A DNA stretch of 40,896 nt, taken from the NCBI GenBank assembly GCA_017455495.1, contig JAFTAR010000074.1, forward strand, positions 1 through 40,896. Direction: 5' to 3'. Within the stretch, counting starts at the first letter, position 1, and every line of letters starts with the position of its first letter. Positions 1 through 7,717 of the stretch are shown piece by piece. A model generated the notes under the pieces. That model ran no database searches and was not told the origin of the DNA. It saw only the letters and a program-made list of their open reading frames with translations. Made by a program: the position numbers and the translations under genes. This DNA is from Prevotella sp. (GTDB lineage Bacteria > Bacteroidota > Bacteroidia > Bacteroidales > Bacteroidaceae).

Positions 1-998
1 ATGTCGTCAGAGCGGCCGCGCATACGGTCCAGACGGATGTGGTTGCGTCCGCATGGGCAGGTGCGCCCAAGGACTCTGGTGAGGTCGCGGGTGCGGTAGC
101 GCAACAGCGGCATAGCCTCGCGGCACAGAGTGGTGAGCACCAGCTCGCCGATTTCGCCGTCGGGCACAGGCTCCAGCGTCTCTGGGTCTACTATCTCCAC
201 GATGTAGTAGTCCTCCCAGAAATGTAGGCCGTTCTGCTCCTTGCACTCGAAGCCTACGCCGGGGCCGCACATCTCGCTCATGCCGAAGGAGTTGTAGGCC
301 TTCACGCCCATCATGTCCTCTATGCGGCGGCGCTGCTCCTCGCTGTGCGGCTCTGCGCCAATGGCAAGCACCTTCAGCTTGGTGTCGCGGCGCGGGTCAA
401 CGCCCTGCTCCTGCATCACCTCGTAGAGGCGGGTGACGTAGCTGGGCACGGCGTGGATGGCTGTGGTGCCGAAGTCCTTGATAAACTTAATCTGGCGGAG
501 AGAGTTGCCAGCGGCAGCAGGCACGGTGAGCATGCCAAGCTTCTCGGCTCCGTACTGGAAGCCCAGGCCGCCGGTGAACATGCCATAGCCGGAGGAGTTC
601 TGGAACACGTCGTCGGGACGCAGGCCCACCATCCACAGGTTGCGTGCCACCTGGTTGGCCCACTCGTCAAGATCTTTCTTTGTGTGCAGGATAACGGTGG
701 GGTTGCCAGTGGTTCCGCTCGAAGAGTGGAGGCGCACACACTCGCGCAGGGGCACGCAGGCCATGCCGAAAGGATAGCTCTCGCGCAGGTCCTGCTTGGT
801 GGTGAAGGGCAACTTGCGAACGTCGGCAAGAGTCTGGATGTCATCTGCCGTGATGCCAGCCTCGCGGAATTTCTTCTGATAGAGTTCGTTGGTCATGCAG
901 TGGCGAACAGTGGCCTTGAGCCTTTCTAACTGGAGGGCCTCAATCTGTTCGCGGCTCATGGTCTCGAATTCCGGGTTGAAGTAAGGGGAATCGGTCAT
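1..998 (-). CDS. paaK: Phenylacetate-CoA ligase, C-terminus cut by window edge
   Basis: An open frame runs from an ATG at 998 off the left edge, giving about 332 residues without a stop. The start reads MTDSPYFNPEFETM. The adenylate-forming signature SSGTTGNPT lies near residue 94, with YNSFGMSEMCGPG near residue 235 and YRTRDLTR further on; these are typical of the PaaK branch of the ANL superfamily (about 430 residues in full). The enzyme activates phenylacetate or a related aryl acid to its CoA thioester with ATP, in the cytoplasm. In anaerobic Bacteroidales such genes often sit beside indolepyruvate:ferredoxin oxidoreductase genes; that would lie outside this window and is inference. It follows the AraC gene after a 60-bp repeat spacer and may be the last visible gene of the kinase operon. 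Confidence 0.9.
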   Translation of the reverse strand, partial: MTDSPYFNPEFETMSREQIEALQLERLKATVRHCMTNELYQKKFREAGITADDIQTLADVRKLPFTTKQDLRESYPFGMACVPLRECVRLHSSSGTTGNPTVILHTKKDLDEWANQVARNLWMVGLRPDDVFQNSSGYGMFTGGLGFQYGAEKLGMLTVPAAAGNSLRQIKFIKDFGTTAIHAVPSYVTRLYEVMQEQGVDPRRDTKLKVLAIGAEPHSEEQRRRIEDMMGVKAYNSFGMSEMCGPGVGFECKEQNGLHFWEDYYIVEIVDPETLEPVPDGEIGELVLTTLCREAMPLLRYRTRDLTRVLGRTCPCGRNHIRLDRMRGRSDD

Positions 999-1058
999 GA
1001 TGTGAGGTTTGAGGTTTTAGATTTGAGAGTTGAGGTTTGAGAGTTGAGATTTATTATT
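999..1058 (-). repeat. Degenerate heptamer spacer (YCTCAAM family)
   Basis: On the minus strand the gap between the AraC gene and paaK is made almost entirely of seven-base units such as TCTCAAC, TCTCAAA and CCTCAAA, about seven in tandem. I see no hairpin or promoter in it. The same family fills 1929-1976 and lies inside btuB at 33617-33672. Confidence 0.8.
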
Positions 1059-1928
1059 CTACTGGCGGAGGTCGGTGGGCTTGCGCCCTGTCTTTGCCTT
1101 GAACTTTGACGAGAAGTAGTCGGGCGACTCGAAGTTAAGTCTGTAGGCTATTTCCTTTATGCTCATTGTCGTGGTGGTGAGCAGTTCCTTTGCTCGTTGC
1201 AGCCTAAGTTCCTGCTGGTAGGTGGCGGGAGAGAGTCCCGTATGTTCCTTGAACAGTTTGCGGAAGTTGGAGTAGCTCATGCCCAGGTCCTCGGCCACTT
1301 GCTGGATTGTGAGCGGCGACTCCAGTTCCTCGCGGATGCGCAGAATGGCTTTGTTCACCATTTCCACATGCATCATGCTGCGGCTCTTCAGCTCTATGTT
1401 GCGCTCTAAGGAGTACATAGTGCCTATGAGGTGGTTCACTATTCCGGCCAGCCTCTGCTGGGAGTAGGCAGCCTCCTCAAGGGCTGTCTGGTAGGCAGTC
1501 TTATAAAGATGTATTATCTCGGGCGAGTAGCCCACGTGGTAAATCGGTTTGGTGGGTGACAGGAATCCGGCACGCACACGTTCGTCCATGTTGCGACCCT
1601 TGAAGCCTATCCAGTATTTCTTCCATCCCTTGGTGTTGCTTGGGTGGTAGGAGTGCCACTCGTCGGGGAAGAGCAGGAAAAAGTCGCCCTCCTTCAGCTT
1701 AGCCTTTCCAAAGGTGGTGCTCTGGAAGTCGCCCTCGCCCTCAATGATATACAGCAGCTGGTATTCAGGCAGAATGCGCCCCTTCTCCACGTCGAAGTAG
1801 TAGCCATCGGCATGACCCCTCGTAGGATACGGGTCGCCGGGGCCTATCTCCTCGTATCCAATAGTGGTAACGGTGAGCCCCCAGAGCTGGTCGCGCTCGC
1901 TGGCGAGCATGTATTTGCTTATCTGCAT
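1059..1928 (-). CDS. AraC-family transcriptional regulator
   Basis: 289 residues. The N-terminal part (about residues 35-105) looks like an AraC_binding cupin, including IIEGEGDF and LKEGDFFLLFPDEWHSY. The C-terminal 100 residues hold two helix-turn-helix units: LTIQQVAEDLGMSYSNFRKL, then the family signature region IKEIAYRLNFESPDYFSSKF followed by GRKPTDLR. It should be a cytoplasmic DNA-binding activator responding to a small ligand. There is no receiver domain, so it is not an obvious phosphotransfer partner for the upstream kinases. It lies 48 bp after the last kinase gene, and its ATG falls at the end of the heptamer array (TCTCAATG). The likely targets are this gene cluster or the adjacent acyl-CoA ligase genes, which is inference. 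Confidence 0.93.
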   Translation of the reverse strand: MQISKYMLASERDQLWGLTVTTIGYEEIGPGDPYPTRGHADGYYFDVEKGRILPEYQLLYIIEGEGDFQSTTFGKAKLKEGDFFLLFPDEWHSYHPSNTKGWKKYWIGFKGRNMDERVRAGFLSPTKPIYHVGYSPEIIHLYKTAYQTALEEAAYSQQRLAGIVNHLIGTMYSLERNIELKSRSMMHVEMVNKAILRIREELESPLTIQQVAEDLGMSYSNFRKLFKEHTGLSPATYQQELRLQRAKELLTTTTMSIKEIAYRLNFESPDYFSSKFKAKTGRKPTDLRQ

Positions 1929-1976
1929 TGAGATTTGAGATTTGAGGGTTGAGATTTGAGGGTTGAGGGTTGAGAT
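1929..1976 (-). repeat. Degenerate heptamer spacer supplying the AraC start codon
   Basis: Seven tandem units of the form YCTCAAM (for example TCTCAAC, CCTCAAC, CCTCAAA) fill the whole gap between the last kinase stop and the AraC start. The final unit runs straight into the ATG. No other signal is visible here. Confidence 0.85.
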
Positions 1977-4793
1977 TTAGCTTTCTTGTGGAGTGAGGCG
2001 GCGCTCGCATGGAATCCAGGCCCAGAAGGTGCTGCCTTTCTGAGGTCCCTCGCTGCTGACGCCAATCTGCCCGTCGAAGCTCTCGGCAATGCTCTTGCAG
2101 ATGGCAAGGCCCATGCCCGTGCCCTGCACGAACTCGTCGAGTTTGACGAAGCGGTTGAAGATGAGGCTGTGCTTGTCTTTGGGAATGCCTATGCCGGTGT
2201 CCTCACAGTATATGTAGAGTCCGAACGGCTTGGGCCCAGAGTTTTTGGTGCCGCTGTCGGGCGAGTCTATTGTGGTGTATTTGTATCCCACGCGAATGTG
2301 CCCCTTGTTGGTGAACTTCACCGCGTTGGTAACGAAGTTTGTCAGTATCTGCATTATTCGCTCCGTGTCTATGCAGGTATAGAAATGCTCGTAGGGACTG
2401 TCCTTGCTGAACTCCACGTTGGGGTTCTGCACCCTTTGGCGCAAGGCGGTGCACATGTCGTCGAAGTACATTGGGAAGTCCACCTCCTTAGGCCTTATCA
2501 CCATCGGTGCTCCCTCGCTGATGCGTGATGCCTCAATGATGTCGTTGATGAGTCTCTGGAGCATGTCGCTGCTGTTACGCACTATTCTCACATACTCGCT
2601 GCGCCCCGGCTCGTCGCTTAGTGCCAACAGCACACTGCTGAAGCCCTGAATGGCGTTGAGGGGTGTTCGCAGCTCGTGGGTCATGGAGGCCATGAAGCCG
2701 CTTTTGCGGTTCACGCTTTGCTCGGCCTCTTCCTTTTTCTCCTCAAGCAGTTTGCGGGCATTCACCTGCTCGGAGATGTCAGAGGATATACCTTCGTGCC
2801 CCACGATGTTCCCCTGCTTGTCTGTCATCGGGGTGAAGTGTATGCGGATGGTGTAGGTTGAAGGAGAGAGGGCAGGATTGGTGAGGTGCAGGATGAAGGT
2901 CTGAGTAGTACGGGTGCTCTTGTCGGTGAGCAGGTTTCTGAGGGCATCGCTTTCCTGAGCGTTGAGCATGGACAGGAATTCCTTCCAGGTGTGTTCGTAC
3001 TCCGGGATTTCGGGCGAGCGGTAGAAAGCTATTGTCTGCCGCTTCATGTCGCTGCGAATGATGTAGCGGGTGCTCTCCTGTAGCATGTAAATGAGCCGTT
3101 CCTTGTGGACGGCGATGTCGTTTACCACACGGCGCTGTTTCCGTTCCAGCAGGTGTTCCTCGCGGTCGTCGTTTCGCTCGTTTGTTACGTCGAAGGCCGA
3201 TATGAGGAAGTTCACCAGACCGCCGTCGTTGTCATACAGCGGGCGCACTCCCAGCTCAATGTACTTGTCAAGACCTATTTCAGGCAGGAAGAGGTGCTGG
3301 CACACAATGGTGTCGCCATCCTCGTCTGACAGATATATGTTCCGGAAATTGTTTACGTCGTACATGTTTATCGACTCCCAGAAGCGCATCTGTTCGGGGT
3401 TGTCGTCGGTGATGCCGCAAAGCTGCTTCATGGAGTCGTTGATGCTGATGAGCCACCCGTCCTTGTCGTAGAAGGAGATGCCGAGCGACGGCATATTGAC
3501 CAGATGGTCGTAGTGGTTGGTAAGGTTCTGCATGGCTTCGTCCTCCTCCACTTCGTGTGTGATGTCGTGGATGGCGTTTATGATGTATGCAGGCCTGCCG
3601 TTCTCATCGGTTTCCGAGATGGCGTGCCCGTGGAAGTCGAGCCATTGCGGGTTGTCGGCAGTGCCGGCATTCCAGCGCTTGTCCAGGTCGAACTTCCTCT
3701 CGCGTCCGTTCACGAGCTGCTGCATTTTCTTTCTGAACTCCTCCTGCTGGTCGGGGTGAATGCGGGCGGTGAACTCCTCAATGGTGAGTCCGCCTTCAGG
3801 GAGAATGTTGCCATAGCGGTTCACGATGCGGTTGGCGGCTATGTCGTACTCCATTATTTTGAAGTCGCCCATGTGGAGCGCCTTTATCATCATGTCGTTA
3901 AGCTCGATGAACTTGCGGGTGGCCGACTTCACGTGGGCCTTGGTAAGGCGCGAGAGCAGGTAGAATACAACGGCAAGGAGCAATGCGGCACCTATGATGA
4001 TCAGCGTGGTAGGCGTGGAACTTGGCACTTCCTGCTCAGGGTGCAGCCAGTGGGTGTTTATCTGCGCTAAGTCGCCACGCTGCTTCAGCCGAGAGAACTG
4101 GTCGTCAATCTCCTCTATGAGTTGCCTGTCGCGGCCTACGAAGTGAATCTCAGAGATGGGTATTCCCACGTCGCTGAGAGTGATGCCGGTGAGGTTAAGC
4201 TCCTTCAGCTTCCATTTCAGCGGCTCCTCGCCCCACACATAGTATTTGTAGTCGCCGTTGGCTACCCCCATGAGAGCCACCTTGGGCGACTGGAACTCAA
4301 TGTTGGCAGTAATGTTATCTGTTTCGCCGTCAAGGAAATAGGTTGCCGAGTAGTCGCCGGGCTTGAACACCACCCCTTCGCGTTCAAGCTGCCTAAAGGT
4401 AACGGTGCTGGCAGAGTCGCCGAGCAGGGCCACCTGTATGCGGTCGTAGTTTATTATGTTCTCTGAAACGGCAAAATCCTGGCCCCTGAAGCGGTGGGCG
4501 TTTGTCAGGATGATGTCGGCCTGTCCGCGCTCAAAAGTCTTCATGGCTATTGTCCATTCCTTCATGACAAAGCGGCAAGGCAGCTCCAGCCCGTTCATCA
4601 CGGCACGGATTATGTCAATATTCATGCCGGTGGGGTCGCCGTTGTCACTAAGGAATTCGTAGGGCGGCTTGTCCCAGTCGCACACAATGACGACGGGGTG
4701 CTCGCTGTTGTAGCGGCTTTTCAGTGACTGTCCCTTGGCTGCAGGCATGAAGGCCAGCAAGAGCAGCAGTATGGCTATGGCGTGTCTCTTCAT
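1977..4793 (-). CDS. Sensor histidine kinase A1: SBP_bac_3, TM, PAS-like domains, intact H-box
   Basis: 938 residues. Signal peptide 1-22. A periplasmic family-3 solute-binding domain spans about 33-255, opening VVIVCDWDKPPYEF. A membrane helix lies at 262-281. PAS-like regions follow at about 310-410, 425-535 and 565-675, the last with TDKQGNIVGHEGISSDISE. Then comes HisKA with THELRTPLN (phosphoacceptor H706) and HATPase_c with N823 in TNAVKFT, DTGIGIP, an F-box (IFNRF) and GTGMGL. It is a BvgS-like inner-membrane kinase but has no receiver or Hpt domain. Its ATG lies 3 bp after the stop of B1, so translation is probably coupled. It is the competent partner of pair 1 and closely resembles A2 in domain order and in the CDWD motif. 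The ligand is unknown; family-3 domains commonly bind amino acids. Confidence 0.95.
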   Translation of the reverse strand: MKRHAIAILLLLLAFMPAAKGQSLKSRYNSEHPVVIVCDWDKPPYEFLSDNGDPTGMNIDIIRAVMNGLELPCRFVMKEWTIAMKTFERGQADIILTNAHRFRGQDFAVSENIINYDRIQVALLGDSASTVTFRQLEREGVVFKPGDYSATYFLDGETDNITANIEFQSPKVALMGVANGDYKYYVWGEEPLKWKLKELNLTGITLSDVGIPISEIHFVGRDRQLIEEIDDQFSRLKQRGDLAQINTHWLHPEQEVPSSTPTTLIIIGAALLLAVVFYLLSRLTKAHVKSATRKFIELNDMMIKALHMGDFKIMEYDIAANRIVNRYGNILPEGGLTIEEFTARIHPDQQEEFRKKMQQLVNGRERKFDLDKRWNAGTADNPQWLDFHGHAISETDENGRPAYIINAIHDITHEVEEDEAMQNLTNHYDHLVNMPSLGISFYDKDGWLISINDSMKQLCGITDDNPEQMRFWESINMYDVNNFRNIYLSDEDGDTIVCQHLFLPEIGLDKYIELGVRPLYDNDGGLVNFLISAFDVTNERNDDREEHLLERKQRRVVNDIAVHKERLIYMLQESTRYIIRSDMKRQTIAFYRSPEIPEYEHTWKEFLSMLNAQESDALRNLLTDKSTRTTQTFILHLTNPALSPSTYTIRIHFTPMTDKQGNIVGHEGISSDISEQVNARKLLEEKKEEAEQSVNRKSGFMASMTHELRTPLNAIQGFSSVLLALSDEPGRSEYVRIVRNSSDMLQRLINDIIEASRISEGAPMVIRPKEVDFPMYFDDMCTALRQRVQNPNVEFSKDSPYEHFYTCIDTERIMQILTNFVTNAVKFTNKGHIRVGYKYTTIDSPDSGTKNSGPKPFGLYIYCEDTGIGIPKDKHSLIFNRFVKLDEFVQGTGMGLAICKSIAESFDGQIGVSSEGPQKGSTFWAWIPCERRLTPQES

Positions 4794-4796
4794 GTG

Positions 4797-7685
4797 TCAG
4801 AAGTGTTTTTTCCTGTTCATCTCGTAGGCATGGCAGGGTATGGTGATGTAGACCGTTGTGCCCACGCCCTCCTCGCTGGTTATGTCTACCGTGCCGCCCA
4901 TCTGGCTCACCAGTTCTTTCGTTATGCTGAGGCCAAGTCCGTGGGCATCGCGCAGAGTTCTCTTGTCAGAGCTGTTGATGTGTTCCAGCACATTCTTGGG
5001 AATGCCCACTCCCGTGTCGTCGATGGAGATGACGAGTCGGCGGCCTATGTATTCGTAGCGTGCCTTGACGGTTCCGCTGTGTGTGTGCTGTGCTGCGTTG
5101 GCTGCCACCTGCTGAATGGCGCGGCCAAGGTTGTCGATGTCAATGTCTACAACGAGCTTCTCATAGTTGGTTTCCACTATATAGCGGGTGTCGGCGTTGC
5201 GGTAAGGCTCCCAGCCGTTCTGGCACTGTGCCTCGAATGTCTCGGCAAAGTTCCTCGGCTGCTTGTTTATCTCCACCATGTGGGCCTGTAGGCGAGACAA
5301 GTAAAGGATGTTGTCTATGAGGTGTAGAAGCTTCTCGGAGTTGGCAATGATGGTTTCGAGCATGGCGGCCTCGTCGGCTGTGGCCACCTCGTCGTGGATG
5401 TGCTGCACGCACTTCAGCACGATGTCCATAGGAGTGCGGATCTCCTTCACCATGTTGTTGATAAACCTGTTCTGCGTGGTTTCCACCTCCTGCACCATAG
5501 CAGTGTGTACCCCCATCTGCTTCCTTATGTCGTTCAGCTCACTCTTGTCGCGGCACAGTCCCAGGTACTCCACTATGTTGCCCTGCTTGTCGGTGACAGG
5601 CATGAGGCTGAAGTGCAGGCAGAGCCTGATGCCTCCCTTTATGCGCAGCGTGGTGAGTATGTCAACGCTAATGGGGCGCTTCACCCGGTCGTCCATGGCG
5701 TTGAGCATACGCATGGCCTGGTTCTTCGAGTAGTCATCAACCAGGGTCATGCAGCGTGTCTGGGTAAGGGCATGCTGCACCTCGTAGACGCTGCGGTGGA
5801 TGGTGAGAGTATGAGTGGATGGCGAGTAGGTGGCCAGGCGGACGTCGCTCTCATGAAGCACGCTGTCAATATTACCGATGTACTCCTTCAGCTTCTCCTC
5901 CGAGGTGTAGAGCGAGGTGGCAGTCCTGTTATACTTCTCCTTGCTGCGGGCTATGTGTGCCACGTCGCGGCAGATAGCAAAAAAGCCCGTGGTTTTCCCG
6001 GCATCGTCCTTTATGCAGATGATGTGGTACTCAATGTAGACTTTGTCTGAGAGCCTGATGCTTTTCACTCTGCTCTGTAAGTCACCGTTCTTTCCATAGT
6101 CGGCTATGTGGGTGGCATAGAATCCGTCGCATGGTGTGATGCGGTAGCTGCCTGGGGCGAAGATGTCATTGAGCGACACGTGCTCGCTGATTATTTCCTC
6201 TGACGTGCAGCCCAGCATCTCGCATGCCTTGTCATTGATATTGGTGAGCTGCTCGTTTTTGTCGAACAGGAGAATGCCCACAGACGGAGTCTGGAATATT
6301 GACCAGTAGCGCAGCTTGCGTTCGTCGGCCTGCCTCTTCTGCTGCCGCTCGCTGGTAACGTCCTTCTTGGTTCCTATAATGACGGTGGGCATGCCCTTAT
6401 TGTTGCGCTCCAGAATGGAGAGCACGATGTAATAGTCGCGCACTTCCTGGTCTCCGCCCTCTACATCCTTTGCCTTCAGCTCAAGAGTGATATGCGGGTC
6501 GGCCTCGTCGGGTGTGGAGTGGGCCAGCTTCAGCAGGGCATCCTTAAGCTGGAGGAAGTCCTCGTGGCTGTAGCGAGTGGCAAACTCGTCCATGGTATAG
6601 GTAGAGGCGGTCTGCCCGTTCTCGTTGCGCCATTCAAACAGCTTGCGCCTGATGTCGTAGGTCCAGATGCGCACATGGCTTGTGTTCAGCACGAGGGCCA
6701 GGCGACGGTTGCGCAGCAGGTTTTTCTTGTTCATCTTGCTCAGCTGCCAGCGGAACACAATGAAATATACTATCACCAGCAGCAGTATGAGCAGGGTGGC
6801 GGCAACGGCCCATTTCACCCAAGCCGGCAGCGCTGCCTTCTGGCGCTCCGGAAAGAACCATTTGTTCTGCAGGGGCAGCAGCTCGTCGCCAGTGTTCATC
6901 ACGGTGCAGACACTGTCGAGCAGGTGGAGCAGCGCCGTGTTGTGCGACATGAAGCGATACTCGCCGTGGGGCATGTTGATGGGCGTGATTTCCAGGTTGT
7001 CTATCTGGAACTTGCGCAGCATCCACTTCAGCGATATAGTGTTCCACACCATCTCACCCTCGTTGTCGTTGCTCATCTTGCGTATGGTCTCGCCAATGGT
7101 GCGTGTGGGTATGGCATTGTCGCCCCAGCCATAGTCTATCATAAGGTGGTGGCACAGGCTGCTGTCGTTCACGTAGACGCGGTGTGTGGCCAGGTCCCTG
7201 AAGTTGTGAATCTCCGTAGGGGCGCTCTTAGGTGAGAGCACGCTCTGTGTGAACAGAGTCACGGCGTTCTGGCTGTACTGGCTGTACTCCTCGTGGAACC
7301 CGGCCACAAGGCCTATCATCAAATCCGACTTGCCCTCCTTCAGATCCCTGAAGGCCATCAGCCTTGGCTTCATCCTTATCTCAAAGGGAATGTCGAGCCT
7401 GTTGAGGATAAGCTTTATGAGGTCCACGTTGAAGCCGTCGGGCTCGCCGTTCTCGTTGAGGAATGAATAGGGCCAGAGGTCTTGTGCTCCTTCGTAGACG
7501 AGTGGGTTCTCTTCAGTATAGCGCTGAATGGAAATCATTGGCGGTTCCGACTGGCTGTCGTCGCTGTGGGGCGAGAAGGTGGTGTCGGTGAGCTGCCCGC
7601 CCGCAGGCATGGCAAAGGCCAGCGCTGCTATCAGGGCCACGATGACTGATGTCCATTTAGTTGTTATGTGCGGGTATGTGTTCAT
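4797..7685 (-). CDS. Sensor kinase-like protein B1 without the phosphoacceptor histidine
   Basis: 962 residues from the ATG at 7685. This start is chosen because it lies 32 bp after the A2 stop, has AAGGAAAG upstream and begins a signal peptide (MNTYPHITTKW); an upstream in-frame ATG at 7760 would overlap A2. A solute-binding domain covers about 60-280, including NPLVYEGAQDLWPYSF. A membrane helix lies at about 287-313, then PAS-like domains. The H-box reads NNMVKEIRTPMD: Lys747 (codon AAG) stands where the phospho-accepting His should be. HATPase_c keeps the N-box Asn (AANAAQHT) and DTGVGIP, but the F-box is lost (VLEHINSSDKR) and the G2 box is AHGLGL, not GTGLGL. It should be unable to autophosphorylate at the usual site. 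It is the non-acceptor partner of A1. Confidence 0.93.
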   Translation of the reverse strand: MNTYPHITTKWTSVIVALIAALAFAMPAGGQLTDTTFSPHSDDSQSEPPMISIQRYTEENPLVYEGAQDLWPYSFLNENGEPDGFNVDLIKLILNRLDIPFEIRMKPRLMAFRDLKEGKSDLMIGLVAGFHEEYSQYSQNAVTLFTQSVLSPKSAPTEIHNFRDLATHRVYVNDSSLCHHLMIDYGWGDNAIPTRTIGETIRKMSNDNEGEMVWNTISLKWMLRKFQIDNLEITPINMPHGEYRFMSHNTALLHLLDSVCTVMNTGDELLPLQNKWFFPERQKAALPAWVKWAVAATLLILLLVIVYFIVFRWQLSKMNKKNLLRNRRLALVLNTSHVRIWTYDIRRKLFEWRNENGQTASTYTMDEFATRYSHEDFLQLKDALLKLAHSTPDEADPHITLELKAKDVEGGDQEVRDYYIVLSILERNNKGMPTVIIGTKKDVTSERQQKRQADERKLRYWSIFQTPSVGILLFDKNEQLTNINDKACEMLGCTSEEIISEHVSLNDIFAPGSYRITPCDGFYATHIADYGKNGDLQSRVKSIRLSDKVYIEYHIICIKDDAGKTTGFFAICRDVAHIARSKEKYNRTATSLYTSEEKLKEYIGNIDSVLHESDVRLATYSPSTHTLTIHRSVYEVQHALTQTRCMTLVDDYSKNQAMRMLNAMDDRVKRPISVDILTTLRIKGGIRLCLHFSLMPVTDKQGNIVEYLGLCRDKSELNDIRKQMGVHTAMVQEVETTQNRFINNMVKEIRTPMDIVLKCVQHIHDEVATADEAAMLETIIANSEKLLHLIDNILYLSRLQAHMVEINKQPRNFAETFEAQCQNGWEPYRNADTRYIVETNYEKLVVDIDIDNLGRAIQQVAANAAQHTHSGTVKARYEYIGRRLVISIDDTGVGIPKNVLEHINSSDKRTLRDAHGLGLSITKELVSQMGGTVDITSEEGVGTTVYITIPCHAYEMNRKKHF

Positions 7686-7717
7686 TACTGTGTCGTTTCT
7701 TTCCTTTTCCAGAGGCC

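Noticed and set aside
999..1976. CRISPR array
   Set aside because: Units are 7 bp, degenerate and without spacers.
3504..4070. Long plus-strand open frame opposite kinase A1, like several others opposite the kinases
   Set aside because: It is antisense to a well-supported kinase gene, has no recognisable domain, promoter or signal, and follows from the GC-rich codon pattern on the other strand.
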